Shown here piece by piece: positions 1 through 7,194 of a DNA stretch of 14,265 nt. Source of the stretch: an uncultured Oscillospiraceae bacterium (lineage in GTDB: Bacteria; Bacillota; Clostridia; Oscillospirales; Oscillospiraceae); contig CAKUHX010000023.1 in the NCBI GenBank assembly GCA_934659475.1, positions 1-14,265 on the forward strand, in the 5' to 3' direction. Each line of letters begins with the position of its first letter. Position 1 is the stretch's first letter. The notes under the pieces are model-generated. The model saw only the letters and a list, made by a program, of their open reading frames with translations. It was not told where the DNA came from and searched no databases. The translations under genes and the position numbers were made by a program.

Positions 1-13
1 AAGATATTTGGGT

Positions 14-40
14 AAGAACGGCTGAAACTCAGCCGTTCTT
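14..40 (-). terminator. Hairpin terminator after the DUF2461 gene
   Basis: A perfect 12-base inverted repeat (14-25 with 29-40, loop AAC) lies 18 bases past the stop of the DUF2461 gene on the minus strand. The run of T after it is short and interrupted on both strands, so it may be a weak or two-way terminator that also serves a gene left of the window. Confidence 0.55.
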
Positions 41-58
41 CGCATTTCTTTCCATTAT

Positions 59-721
59 TCAAAACTTTTCATTAGGCAGGGTGCTCACATAGCGGTACAG
101 GGGCACCAGCGCGCGGAAGTCCGCCAGCACCCGGTCATACAGCTGGGGCGTGAACAGGTCGCCCTCGCAGTTCTCGTCCCGGCCCACGGCGATGTTCTTC
201 CGGTTGTACCAGGGGTACAGCAGGGGGCCGGGATCTCCCTTGGGGCGCTTATACTCCTGCCCGCTCAGGGTCAGGCCGCTCCCCTCCAGCCCCCGCACCA
301 GATCCTCCATGGGGGCGGGGTCCCGGTCGATCCGCGCCCGCAGGCGGGCCATGATCCCCGCCGTGGCGTCCCAGTAGCCCATGCCGCTGCTGTAATACTC
401 CGGAGCGATCTCAAAATAGAAGGCGGGCACCGCCTCGAACCGCTCGTGGGGCCGCTCCAGCACCAGCCACAGGTGGTCCTTATAGGGTCCCCGGCCATGC
501 AGCCGCCGGGCGTCCCGGTAGATGCGGCACACGTGGAGACCCAGCCCCAGTTCCGGAAACTCCCCATCCATGGCCTGCCGCAGCTGCCGGCCAAGCTCCT
601 TCAAGGGTGCGTCCAGCAGGTCCAGATACTCCTGCTTGTGGGCCAGGAACCAGCCGCGCTCGTTGTTGAAGCGGATGCCCCAGAGAAAGTCCACCGCCCC
701 CTGACTGAAACCTTGAAACAT
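59..721 (-). CDS. DUF2461 domain-containing protein
   Basis: The 220-residue protein matches the DUF2461 (TIGR02453) family of uncharacterised bacterial proteins over its whole length. Family hallmarks visible are the N-terminal Phe-rich segment ending in NNERGWF (about residues 19-25), the central VCRIYRDARR stretch followed by GPYKDHLW (about 64-84), and a C-terminal YNRKNIAVGR segment. No signal peptide or membrane segment is seen, so it is probably cytosolic. The ATG at 721 has an AGAAGGAG ribosome binding site 5-8 bases upstream. It lies 60 bases behind the VanW gene on the same strand and is probably co-transcribed with it, although a strong GC hairpin sits in the gap. The biochemical function of the family is not known to me, and the neighbours do not settle it. 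Confidence 0.85.
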   Translation of the reverse strand: MFQGFSQGAVDFLWGIRFNNERGWFLAHKQEYLDLLDAPLKELGRQLRQAMDGEFPELGLGLHVCRIYRDARRLHGRGPYKDHLWLVLERPHERFEAVPAFYFEIAPEYYSSGMGYWDATAGIMARLRARIDRDPAPMEDLVRGLEGSGLTLSGQEYKRPKGDPGPLLYPWYNRKNIAVGRDENCEGDLFTPQLYDRVLADFRALVPLYRYVSTLPNEKF

Positions 722-749
722 GATATTTGCTCCTTCTCGCCGTATAGAT

Positions 750-773
750 CCCCCGCCCCTGCCGGGGCGGGGG
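750..773 (-). terminator. GC-rich intercistronic hairpin
   Basis: A perfect 10-base stem (750-759 with 764-773, loop TGCC) lies between the VanW stop and the DUF2461 ribosome binding site. No T-run follows on the minus strand, so it is more likely an mRNA-stabilising or attenuating hairpin than a full intrinsic terminator. Confidence 0.4.
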
Positions 774-781
774 CGCTGTGA

Positions 782-2653
782 TCAGGGCTGCTCCGGTGTC
801 TCTTCGCCGGACCCGGACTGGCCGGGCAGATGTCCGCCCTCCCCAGCGGGGCCGCTGCCCCCGGTCTGGCCGGGGTCCGTGGCCGCGCCGGGATCTGTGG
901 CAGTCCCGGGGTCGGTGGTCGCGCCGGGGTCAGTAGCGGTGCCGGGATCCACCGTCGTGCCGGGGTCTGTGGTCGTACCGGGATCCACCGTAGACTTGGG
1001 GGGCTGACCATCCGTCCAGGTAGAGGGGTCGCCGTCCTCCGGATTATAATAATAGGTGTGGGGGCGCATCTTGTACTTGCTCACGCCCAGATCCTGTTTC
1101 TCCACCAGAGTGCCGTCTTTCTCATAGATATACCGGAAGGTCTGGGCTTTGCGCCCCTTATAGGCATACTGCTCCTTGTCCAGCACCAGGGTGCCCCGGG
1201 CCACGGAGCTGTCCGGCTTATAGACAGTGGTGGGCTCCTCCCAGTCGAACTGGGTGCGCTCGGGCTTGGCGTAGCGGCCGTCGGCGTTGGTGCCCAGGAT
1301 CTTCACCGTCAGATAGCGGCTGCCGCCCTTGTCGTAGCTCTCGGTGACGATCTTGATGGGGTAGTCGGTGCTGTTCTTGAACTGGAAGTCCAGACTGCCG
1401 TAATAGACGGTGGCGTCCATGCCGTCAGGCACATAGCCCACGGCGAAGGTGTGGTTGTGCCGCTCTACGATCTCCAGCGTAGTGTGCAGCACCGCGTAGT
1501 AGATGGTAGAGGAGGGCTGACAGATGCCGCCGCCCACATCGTCCTGGGACTTGCCGCCCACATAGATGGGGGCGGGGAGATAGCCCTTGTCCGCCGTGCG
1601 GCTGCCGGTGGTGCCGTTATAGGAGAACACCTCGCCGGGCAGCAGGATCTTGCCGTTGCAGGCCGCCGCGGCCAGCTTCACGTTGGTCTTGCGGTTGGCG
1701 GTGCCGCTCACCTTGCTGGTCGCCTGCCCCAGCACGTCCTTGAACAGCTTGCTCTCCAAGGTGGCCTTGGTCTCCTTGGCCTTGGTGATGGTCAGGGGGA
1801 CGGAGAAGGTCTCCCCCTCCCCAGCCTGGTCATACTCCCGCTCCAGCGCGGACAGGTCCAGATCTACGCCGTCCTGCCCCTCGGTGATCTCATAGGTCTC
1901 CGGGTCCATGGCGGCGTCCACCACCTCGGTGTGCAGCTGCTGATAGAGTGCACCGAAGTCAGGCGCCTCCGGGGGCATCTCCTTCACCATGGGGGACAGA
2001 TCCAGCTCCGTCTCGGCCGCCTGTCCGCCGGACCCCACGGCCTGGCGGTACGCCTCTGCCATGGCGGAGGCGGCGGAGGACAGCACCTGCTGCCGGTCTA
2101 CAGAGCGGCCCGTGGTGCCCTTGGTCATCTCCAGCCTGTCGCCCTTGACCTCATAGCTGGCCTGGTTGGCGGAAAAGCCCATCTGGGCGCCCAGATCCGC
2201 CAGCACGCGGTCCAGCTCGGGCTGCTCCTGGGGCACATCCCCGCTCCCGGTCACGGCCTCATCCCCGCCGCCGGCCAGATGCCGCAGATACTGGAAGCCC
2301 TGGGTCAGGAAGTGCTCCCGCCCCACGGCCACGGCGGCAGCCCCAGCGTCCTCGTCCGCAGTCTGGAACTGGTCGCCATACAGCACACCGCTCCAGCTCT
2401 GATAGCTCAGCCGGACCGACGCGGCGCCGCCCAGCTCCTGCCGCGCCCGGGCCACGGTCTCGTTGACCTCCTGCGCGGTCAGCCCGGACACGTCGATGCC
2501 GGACACGCTCACATTGGGCATCGCCCTGTCCTGTCCGCCCACCCAGGCGCACAGGCCTATGTATGCTGCCGCCAGCACAGCCGCAGCCACGACCAGCACC
2601 ACGGGCCCCTTGCGCCCGGCCGGCTTTTGCTGCTCATGCTTGCCTTCCATCAT
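782..2653 (-). CDS. VanW family protein, membrane-anchored, with DPG-repeat tail
   Basis: This is a cell-envelope protein of the VanW/YoaR type. Numbering from the upstream ATG at 2668, it has a basic cytoplasmic tail, one membrane segment (about 21-43), an extracytoplasmic region starting with VSVSGIDVSGLTAQE (typical of the peptidoglycan-binding-like PF12229 repeat, about 50-310), the VanW domain (about 320-455, with GEVFSYN and VGGGICQPSS motifs), a beta-rich segment, and a low-complexity tail. The tail has seven six-residue xDPGxx units (about 561-602) and ends in Gly/Ser/Pro/Glu-rich sequence. VanW proteins occur in some vancomycin-resistance clusters, but most are chromosomal and of unknown function; nothing else of a van cluster is here. 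I prefer the ATG at 2653 because the AAGGAG that fits a ribosome binding site lies at 2660-2665, inside the longer reading; ATG 2650 is also possible and 2668 has no good site. Confidence 0.88.
   Translation of the reverse strand: MMEGKHEQQKPAGRKGPVVLVVAAAVLAAAYIGLCAWVGGQDRAMPNVSVSGIDVSGLTAQEVNETVARARQELGGAASVRLSYQSWSGVLYGDQFQTADEDAGAAAVAVGREHFLTQGFQYLRHLAGGGDEAVTGSGDVPQEQPELDRVLADLGAQMGFSANQASYEVKGDRLEMTKGTTGRSVDRQQVLSSAASAMAEAYRQAVGSGGQAAETELDLSPMVKEMPPEAPDFGALYQQLHTEVVDAAMDPETYEITEGQDGVDLDLSALEREYDQAGEGETFSVPLTITKAKETKATLESKLFKDVLGQATSKVSGTANRKTNVKLAAAACNGKILLPGEVFSYNGTTGSRTADKGYLPAPIYVGGKSQDDVGGGICQPSSTIYYAVLHTTLEIVERHNHTFAVGYVPDGMDATVYYGSLDFQFKNSTDYPIKIVTESYDKGGSRYLTVKILGTNADGRYAKPERTQFDWEEPTTVYKPDSSVARGTLVLDKEQYAYKGRKAQTFRYIYEKDGTLVEKQDLGVSKYKMRPHTYYYNPEDGDPSTWTDGQPPKSTVDPGTTTDPGTTVDPGTATDPGATTDPGTATDPGAATDPGQTGGSGPAGEGGHLPGQSGSGEETPEQP
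863..988 (-). repeat. Seven in-frame 18-base repeats (xDPGxx) in the VanW tail
   Basis: Seven consecutive 18-base units encode Val/Thr-Asp-Pro-Gly-x-x. Consensus on the minus strand is close to RYNGAYCCCGGNRCNRCN. The units vary at synonymous positions, so the peptide repeat is older than the last duplication or is under selection. A tail of this kind usually acts as a spacer across the cell wall. Confidence 0.85.
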
Positions 2654-2736
2654 TTCATTCTCCTTCATGGCCGGCCTGGGGGCCGGCTGTGTGTTCTGTT
2701 CAGCCAGCGCCGCGTCCCCGCGGCCCAGGCCGTGAT

Positions 2737-2765
2737 ATTATATCACTTTCCCGCCCAGGATACAA
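2737..2765 (-). promoter_or_regulatory. Sigma-A-type promoter for the VanW gene, inside a palindrome
   Basis: On the minus strand a perfect TATAAT (2742-2737) is preceded by TTGTAT (2765-2760) with a 17-base spacer. The -10 lies inside the perfect inverted repeat GTGATAT-T-ATATCAC (2732-2746), which may be an operator. Predicted transcription would start near 2730, leaving a roughly 75-base leader that contains a GCCGGCC/GGCCGGC hairpin (2670-2687) just ahead of the ribosome binding site. Confidence 0.55.
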
Positions 2766-2831
2766 TTACAGAACAGTTACAGACCGCCCCGCCCGGCCCA
2801 GGAAATTTTTCCGATTTTAAGAATTTTTTTA

Positions 2832-2860
2832 TGGCCTTCTTCCCCCCTTTGTGGTATTCT
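2832..2860 (+). promoter_or_regulatory. Possible extended -10 promoter for the XpaC-like gene
   Basis: TGG-TATTCT (2852-2860) resembles an extended -10 (TGN plus 4 of 6 bases of TATAAT). The region 17 bases upstream (TGGCCT) is a poor -35. It lies about 90 bases ahead of the start codon. Confidence 0.3.
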
Positions 2861-2948
2861 AATGGGTACAGGAATTTATGTGTGCGGCGGCGCTCCCCCT
2901 CCCCCCTTTGGGGGCAGCCGGGAGCCGCCGGGGGAGGTATTCCGCGCT

Positions 2949-4112
2949 ATGGCACAATACGGAAACGATTCAGGCCGCAATGACCGCTGGTACTGGGCGA
3001 TCGCTCTGGGCCTGATCATCACCGGCATCGCTGCCCCCGTGGGCATCCTGATGATCGTGATGAAGATGCTCAACGGGGACGACAACAAAAAGAAGGCGCC
3101 GCAGACCGCAGCGGGCCAGCAGCAGAATCTGGGGGCCAGGACCAGCACCTCCGCCTACCGGGGCCAGTCCGCCCCCCAGCAGATGTCCCGCCCCTCCACT
3201 GCCCCCGCCGGGCAGAAGGGCCGCAGCTCCTATATGCTGGACCGGCTGGCAAAAAAAGGCAAGTCCCTCACCCTGTGGGGCGGCATCCTGACGGCCATCT
3301 TCAGCATCAGCTTCCTTACCACGGCGGCGGAGTACCTTTGGGTGCTGCCCGACATCGCCTGGTTTTTACAGGAGACGGTCCCCCTCCTCTGCTTCACCGC
3401 CGTGGGCGGCGGCATGCTGTGGACCGGCCTGCGGCGCAAAAAGCGCGCCCGGCTGTTCCGCCAGTATCTGAATATGATCGGCGGCAAGAAGGTGGTGTCC
3501 ATCTCCTCCCTGGCCTCCGCCACCGGCACCGCCCCGGAAAAGGTGCGCGAGACGCTGGAGGACATGCTGGAGTATGACCTGTTCCCCGCAGGCTATGTGG
3601 ACTACGGCGGGGACCAGCTGATCCTGTCCGGCGCCGGCGTAGAGGAGAAGCCCAAGGCTGCCCCCGCTGCCAAGGCCGCACCGGAGGAGAGCCCGGAGAA
3701 CGCCGTTCTGAAGGAGATCCGTGCGGTGAACGACGACATCGACAACGAAAAGCTCTCCGCCCAGATCGACCGCATCGGTGTGATCACCGCCAAGATCTTC
3801 GACTATCAGAAGTCCCACCCGGATAAGTCCCCCCAGCTGCACAGCTTCCTCAGCTACTACCTGCCCACCACCCTGAAGATCCTGCGGGCCTATGCCCAGC
3901 TGGAGGACCAGGAGGTGGCGGGAGAGAACATCACCGCCGCCATGGAGCGCATCGAAAGCATGATGGACAAGGTGGTAGAGGGCTTTGAGACCCAGCTGGA
4001 CCTGCTGTTCCAGGGGGACGCCATGGACATCACCGCCGATGTGGAGGTGCTGGAGCGGATGCTGGCCAAGGACGGCCTGTCGGAGCACCAGGGCCTGACA
4101 CTGGGTATGTAA
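2949..4112 (+). CDS. XpaC-like membrane protein (5-bromo-4-chloroindolyl phosphate hydrolysis family)
   Basis: A 387-residue membrane protein. It has three likely membrane segments: about 14-40, and a pair at about 107-128 and 137-161 followed by a very basic patch (LRRKKRARLF). A short winged-helix-like segment follows (about 178-222, VVSISSLASATGTAPEKV), then an Ala/Pro/Lys linker and an all-helical C-terminal domain (about 255-375, with DIDNEKLSAQID and FLSYYLPTTLKIL) that matches the XpaC family. The family name comes from a Bacillus phenotype; enzymatic activity is not established, and relatives are often linked to toxic-anion-resistance (TelA) genes, which are not seen here. I chose the ATG at 2949 because GGAGG lies 11 bases upstream (2933-2937); an upstream frame to 2862 lacks a ribosome binding site and reads as Pro/Gly-rich noise. 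Confidence 0.8.
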   Translation: MAQYGNDSGRNDRWYWAIALGLIITGIAAPVGILMIVMKMLNGDDNKKKAPQTAAGQQQNLGARTSTSAYRGQSAPQQMSRPSTAPAGQKGRSSYMLDRLAKKGKSLTLWGGILTAIFSISFLTTAAEYLWVLPDIAWFLQETVPLLCFTAVGGGMLWTGLRRKKRARLFRQYLNMIGGKKVVSISSLASATGTAPEKVRETLEDMLEYDLFPAGYVDYGGDQLILSGAGVEEKPKAAPAAKAAPEESPENAVLKEIRAVNDDIDNEKLSAQIDRIGVITAKIFDYQKSHPDKSPQLHSFLSYYLPTTLKILRAYAQLEDQEVAGENITAAMERIESMMDKVVEGFETQLDLLFQGDAMDITADVEVLERMLAKDGLSEHQGLTLGM

Positions 4113-4134
4113 GAACTGAGTTTGAAAAGGTAAG

Positions 4135-4170
4135 GGAAAGGCCGCTGGCACCGCCAGCGGCCTTTCCTTT
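4135..4170 (+). terminator. Intrinsic terminator after the XpaC-like gene
   Basis: A perfect 15-base stem (4135-4149 with 4153-4167, loop ACC) begins 22 bases after the stop codon and runs into TTT. This is a good rho-independent terminator shape with a short U-tract. Confidence 0.8.
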
Positions 4171-4254
4171 ACGCCCGGCGGAGCCGTCCCGGGAGCTTTT
4201 GCGGGGCGGCCCAGCCCTTTCCCCGCCCTTTTTCCCCCGTCTCAGGCCAGTGCA

Positions 4255-4395
4255 GATCATTCTCGGTCCATCCATGATCACATCGCGGAGGGAGCTCTTG
4301 CGTCTATTGGTCAGATCCGTTATGGCCCTCATACCGCTCCCGACTGTTCTCCCCCCGGGGGCAAGACCATTATCGTGGATTTTTATGATAAATGA
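4255..4395 (+). pseudogene. Possible remnant of an unidentified gene (3' end only)
   Basis: The stretch between the terminator and the XRE gene (4171-4466) has no complete gene. One frame ending in TGA at 4393-4395 reads like genuine protein, with ALASIGQIRYGPHTAP followed by GGKTIIVDFYDK. It has no start codon or ribosome binding site, and the sequence ahead of it (4200-4250) is C-rich and does not look coding. I do not recognise the family. The other possibility is chance, or the overlapping frame 4199-4474 that runs 8 bases into the XRE gene, which looks less protein-like. Confidence 0.25.
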
Positions 4396-4466
4396 ACCAT
4401 TAGTTGCTGATTCATCCATAAGAGTATCGCAAGCATATAAACTCCCAGTAAAGGTGGATATTGCTG

Positions 4467-4766
4467 ATGGTTGAATTAGGAACAAAGCTCCGGGAGCTCC
4501 GCCGGGAGCAGAATTGGACGCAGAGCCAAGTGGCACAGCGGATCGGCGGGACGGCATCTGTGGTCTCGGCCTATGAAAACGGCATCCGCCAGCCGTCTTA
4601 TGAGGTGCTGATCAAGCTGGCGCGGCTGTATAACGTCTCCTCAGATCACCTTCTGGGCATCAGCGGCAGGCGCTCGCCGGACAGCCAATATCTCATCAGT
4701 CTCGACGGACTGACGCCTGCAAAGATCTCGCTGGTGCTCCAGCTGATCGACGCACTGAAGGAATAG
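4467..4766 (+). CDS. XRE-family helix-turn-helix regulator
   Basis: A 99-residue DNA-binding protein. Residues from about 5 to 60 form a complete Cro/C1-type helix-turn-helix (LGTKLRELRREQNWTQSQVA, then GGTASVVSAYENGIRQPS and LARLYNVSSDHLLGI). The remaining C-terminal 35 residues form a short hydrophobic helix (ISLVLQLIDALKE) that may mediate dimerisation. The ATG at 4467 is preferred over the TTG at 4461 because AGGTGG (4452-4457) is 9 bases from the ATG and only 3 from the TTG. A TATAAA at 4436-4441 could be its -10 element, without a good -35. No phage, toxin or restriction gene adjoins it, so the target is unknown; autoregulation would be usual for the family. Confidence 0.85.
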   Translation: MVELGTKLRELRREQNWTQSQVAQRIGGTASVVSAYENGIRQPSYEVLIKLARLYNVSSDHLLGISGRRSPDSQYLISLDGLTPAKISLVLQLIDALKE

Positions 4767-4872
4767 GCCGCCGGGCAAAAATAGACCCTTCCCCCCTTTC
4801 TTTTTTCCCCCTGTCCCGCATATACATATCACAACTGCGGGCTTCGCCCAAAACAGGGGAGTGTTTGTCGTT

Positions 4873-5145
4873 GTGAAAGGGAACATGGAAGACCGGGCCT
4901 GCGCGCTGGCCCTGTACATCATAGAAAACCGGGCCACCGTCCGCGCCGCCGCCCGCAAATTCGGCATTTCAAAATCCACGGTCCACAAGGATATTAGGGA
5001 CCGCCTGCCCCACTTCAACCGCCCCCTCGCCGTGCAGGTCATGGCGGTGCTGGAAGAAAACAAGGCCCAGCGGCACATCCGGGGCGGGCTGGCCACCCGT
5101 GAAAAATACCTGCATCTCCACCAGAGTACGGCGGGCGGAAAATAA
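4873..5145 (+). CDS. spoIIID: Sporulation transcriptional regulator SpoIIID
   Basis: A 90-residue protein matching SpoIIID, the small DNA-binding protein that works with sigma-E RNA polymerase in the mother cell to turn many sporulation genes on or off. The hallmark helix-turn-helix FGISKSTVHKDIRDRLP and the following basic helix with RHIRGGLATREKY are clearly present; the length is close to the family norm of about 80-93. I prefer GTG at 4873, which has AGGGGA (4855-4860) 12 bases upstream; ATG at 4885 is possible, and the in-frame GTG at 4861 directly abuts the same site. No convincing sigma-E promoter was found in 4767-4872, though the AT-rich patch near 4819-4830 is the only candidate region. 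It shows that the organism belongs to an endospore-forming lineage. Confidence 0.93.
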   Translation: MKGNMEDRACALALYIIENRATVRAAARKFGISKSTVHKDIRDRLPHFNRPLAVQVMAVLEENKAQRHIRGGLATREKYLHLHQSTAGGK

Positions 5146-5157
5146 ATCGGCAAGACG

Positions 5158-5186
5158 TTGCTAAGGGCGCGGTTTTGTGCTACAAT
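5158..5186 (+). promoter_or_regulatory. Sigma-A-type promoter of thyA
   Basis: TTGCTA (5158-5163) and TACAAT (5181-5186) are separated by exactly 17 bases, and a TGC directly precedes the -10 (extended -10). Predicted start of transcription is about 5193, giving a leader of about 33 bases with a strong GAGGAGGAG ribosome binding site at 5212-5220. Confidence 0.75.
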
Positions 5187-5225
5187 GACAAAAATATGGT
5201 TTGCCGCTAATGAGGAGGAGCCGCC

Positions 5226-6056
5226 ATGAGCTACGCCGATCAGGTCTTTATTCAGAACTGCAAGGATATTCTGTCCCGGGGCGTGTGGGACACCGACCGC
5301 CCCGTCCGTCCCCGCTGGGAGGACGGCACCCCCGCCCACACCATCAAGCTGTTCGGTGTGGTCAACCGCTATGACCTGCGGAAGGAGTTCCCCATTCTGA
5401 CCGTGCGCAAGCAGTTTTTGAAGTCCGCTGTGGACGAGCTGCTGTGGATCTGGCAGAAGAAGTCCAATAACATCCGCGATCTGGGCAGCCACGTGTGGGA
5501 CGCCTGGGCGGACGAGAACGGCTCCATCGGCAAGGCCTACGGCTATCAGCTGGGGGTGAAGCACCACTATCCCCAGGGGGATATGGACCAGGTGGACAAG
5601 GTGCTGTGGGACCTGAAGCACGACCCCGCCAGCCGCCGCATCCTCACCAACATCTATAACCACCACGACCTGAGCGAGATGGCCCTGTATCCCTGCGCCT
5701 ACTCCATGACCTTCAACGTCTCCGGCAACACCCTGAACTCTATCCTGAACCAGCGCAGCCAGGATATGCTCACCGCCAACGGCTGGAACGTGATGCAGTA
5801 CGCCGTGCTCACCCACATGCTGGCCCAGGTGTCCGGGCTGGAGGCCGGCGAGTTCGTCCACGTCATCGCCGACTGCCACATCTACGACCGCCACGTCCCC
5901 GTGGTGGAGGAGATCATCGCCCGCCAGCCCTATGACGCCCCCAAGTTCACCCTGGACCCCGCGGTCACCGACTTCTACGCCTTCACCAAGGACAGCGTCA
6001 GGCTGGAGGGCTATCAGGCCCACCCCCTGGACGCAAAGATCCCCGTGGCGGTGTGA
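5226..6056 (+). CDS. thyA: Thymidylate synthase (ThyA type)
   Basis: This enzyme makes dTMP from dUMP using methylenetetrahydrofolate, producing dihydrofolate, which dihydrofolate reductase (11591-12067) recycles. The 276-residue length fits ThyA. Visible landmarks are the N-terminal dUMP-phosphate Arg region, the KSAVDELLWIW segment (about 66-76), the catalytic Cys157 in LYPCAYSMTF, RSQD (177-180) with Asn188 for dUMP binding, and HIY (218-220). The site is a variant: the usual PPCH is YPCA here, so the residue after the Cys is Ala and not His; I believe related Clostridia share this, so it need not mean loss of activity. The ATG has a strong GAGGAGG-type ribosome binding site and its own promoter. 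A strong terminator follows at once, so it is monocistronic. Confidence 0.95.
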   Translation: MSYADQVFIQNCKDILSRGVWDTDRPVRPRWEDGTPAHTIKLFGVVNRYDLRKEFPILTVRKQFLKSAVDELLWIWQKKSNNIRDLGSHVWDAWADENGSIGKAYGYQLGVKHHYPQGDMDQVDKVLWDLKHDPASRRILTNIYNHHDLSEMALYPCAYSMTFNVSGNTLNSILNQRSQDMLTANGWNVMQYAVLTHMLAQVSGLEAGEFVHVIADCHIYDRHVPVVEEIIARQPYDAPKFTLDPAVTDFYAFTKDSVRLEGYQAHPLDAKIPVAV

Positions 6057-6072
6057 TCTGCCGTAAAATAAG

Positions 6073-6113
6073 CTCCGCCCCGTCTGCATCTGTGCAGACG
6101 GGGCGGAGTTTTT
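6073..6113 (+). terminator. Strong intrinsic terminator of thyA, probably two-way
   Basis: A perfect 16-base stem (6073-6088 with 6093-6108, loop TCTG) is followed by TTTTT. On the minus strand the same hairpin is followed by TTATTTTA, so it can also end transcription coming from the truncated dctM gene, whose stop is at 6121. Confidence 0.93.
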
Positions 6114-6120
6114 ACCGGTC

Positions 6121-6870
6121 TCAGCCCGTATACCCGCCCAGGACCTTTGGCAGGAAGAGCGCCAGAGGTTCGCAGTAAGTCATCAGCATCAGGACAAAAA
6201 TCATAATGCCGATCTGAGGGATCAGGTGCTTCATCATCCGGTCGATGGGAACATTGGCGATGCGGGAGCCCACAAACAGGTTCAGTCCCACCGGCGGCGT
6301 ACACAGGCCGATGGCCAGGTTGAACACCACGATGGCGCCAAAGTGGATGGGATCCACCCCAAGGCTCTTTACGATAGGCAGGAAGATCGGCACCAGGATC
6401 ACAATGGCCGCCGAGGTCTCCATCAGCATGCCCACCAGCAGCAGGAACAGATTGATGAACAGCAGGATCAGATATTTGTTCTCCGTCAGAGAGAGGATAA
6501 ATCTTGCGATGGTCGTGGGGATCTGCTCCATGGTCAGCACACGGCCGAACGCCGAGGCACAGCCCATCAGGATCATGATCGTACCGGTGGTCAGCACGGT
6601 CTTGTTCAGCACCTTAGGCAGATCCTTCAGCTTCATGCTGCGATAGACGAAGAAGCTGATGATCAGCGCATAGGCCGTGGCCACGATCGCCGCCTCCGTG
6701 GGAGAGAATACGCCGCCGTAAATACCGCCCAGAATGATAAAGGGGATCAGCACTGCCCAGATGGAATCCTTGAAGATCTCCCAGAAAGAGCGTTTGTTCT
6801 GCTTGTCCTCTTCAGCAAGCTCCGGATGGAATTCGGCACCGTAGCGTAGTATTCCTTTTCTCCGTCGCAC
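6121..6870 (-). pseudogene. Truncated TRAP transporter large permease subunit (DctM), 3' half only
   Basis: The 249 codons match the C-terminal part of DctM, the large membrane subunit of tripartite (TRAP) carboxylate transporters. Clear family landmarks are LGGIYGGVFSPTEAA, the GMLMETSAAIVILVPIFLPI helix and the loop TPPVGLNLFVGSRIA. Family members have about 425 residues, so roughly the first 180 are missing, including several membrane helices. The open frame runs back only to a TAG near 6910, and the first codon (GTG 6870) has no ribosome binding site. The small subunit DctQ and a DctP-type binding protein are absent from the window. It is very unlikely to transport. A programmed frameshift is not suggested, since the upstream sequence encodes the end of a different protein. 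Confidence 0.85.
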
Positions 6871-6895
6871 TTTCGTCCTCTGTACATCCCCACCC

Positions 6896-7075
6896 TCAAT
6901 GCGGTTCTTTTTCTACAATTTTTTCGGGGTTGTTGTGAACCATCACACAAATTTCCTCTTCAGAAATTCCTTCTTCAAGCATGCATTCGATAAAGTCCAT
7001 CAAAGATCCCGGAGGTATTTTATATTTTTGTTTTGCCTTCTTTATTGACAACAAAGGCGCTAAAATACTATTCTT
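6896..7075 (-). pseudogene. 3' fragment of a probable TIM-barrel metal-dependent hydrolase
   Basis: A 59-codon open frame, bounded upstream by a stop (7076-7078) and ending in TGA at 6896-6898, reads as the extreme C-terminus of a hydrolase: PPGSLMDFIECMLEEGISEE, then VMVHNNPEKIV. The pattern of a helix, a Gly-Ile/Phe-Ser, an acidic helix and a final NPxKhh is typical of amidohydrolase-like proteins such as the DUF6282 family. There is no start, ribosome binding site or metal-binding region. The surrounding 6871-7194 is much more AT-rich than the rest of the window, consistent with decay. Its end overlaps the frame leading into the dctM fragment. The exact family is uncertain. Confidence 0.5.
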
Positions 7076-7194
7076 TTAAGGTGATTCACCATATTGATCT
7101 TATAGTACACAAACAGTTGCCTTCCGCATCAAGAAACGCAGCTTAACGCTTTGCTCCATAAGCAATTGGTGTCCCATTACCTTTCAAACATTTT

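Noticed and set aside
782..2653. VanW protein as evidence of vancomycin resistance
   Set aside because: No vanH, ligase, vanX or two-component genes are nearby; VanW-domain proteins are widespread in Clostridia without resistance.
830..2983. A 717-codon open frame on the plus strand
   Set aside because: It is antisense to the VanW gene, is Gly/Leu/His-rich with no recognisable domain, and arises because GC-rich codons leave few stops on the other strand.
3366..4151. A 261-codon minus-strand frame
   Set aside because: It is antisense to the XpaC-like gene, with low-complexity composition and no family motif.
4199..4474. A 91-codon plus-strand frame overlapping the XRE start
   Set aside because: It has no ribosome binding site, its first half is Pro/Arg-rich, and a competing frame in the same bases looks more protein-like.
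4767..4872. Terminator or sigma-E promoter between the XRE gene and spoIIID
   Set aside because: Only a four-base GGGC-TTC-GCCC stem and pyrimidine runs are present, and no -35/-10 pair with sigma-E spacing could be found.
4641..6089. A 482-codon minus-strand frame
   Set aside because: It covers thyA and spoIIID in antisense; both have clear family matches on the plus strand, and the frame shows only Gly/Val/His-rich noise.
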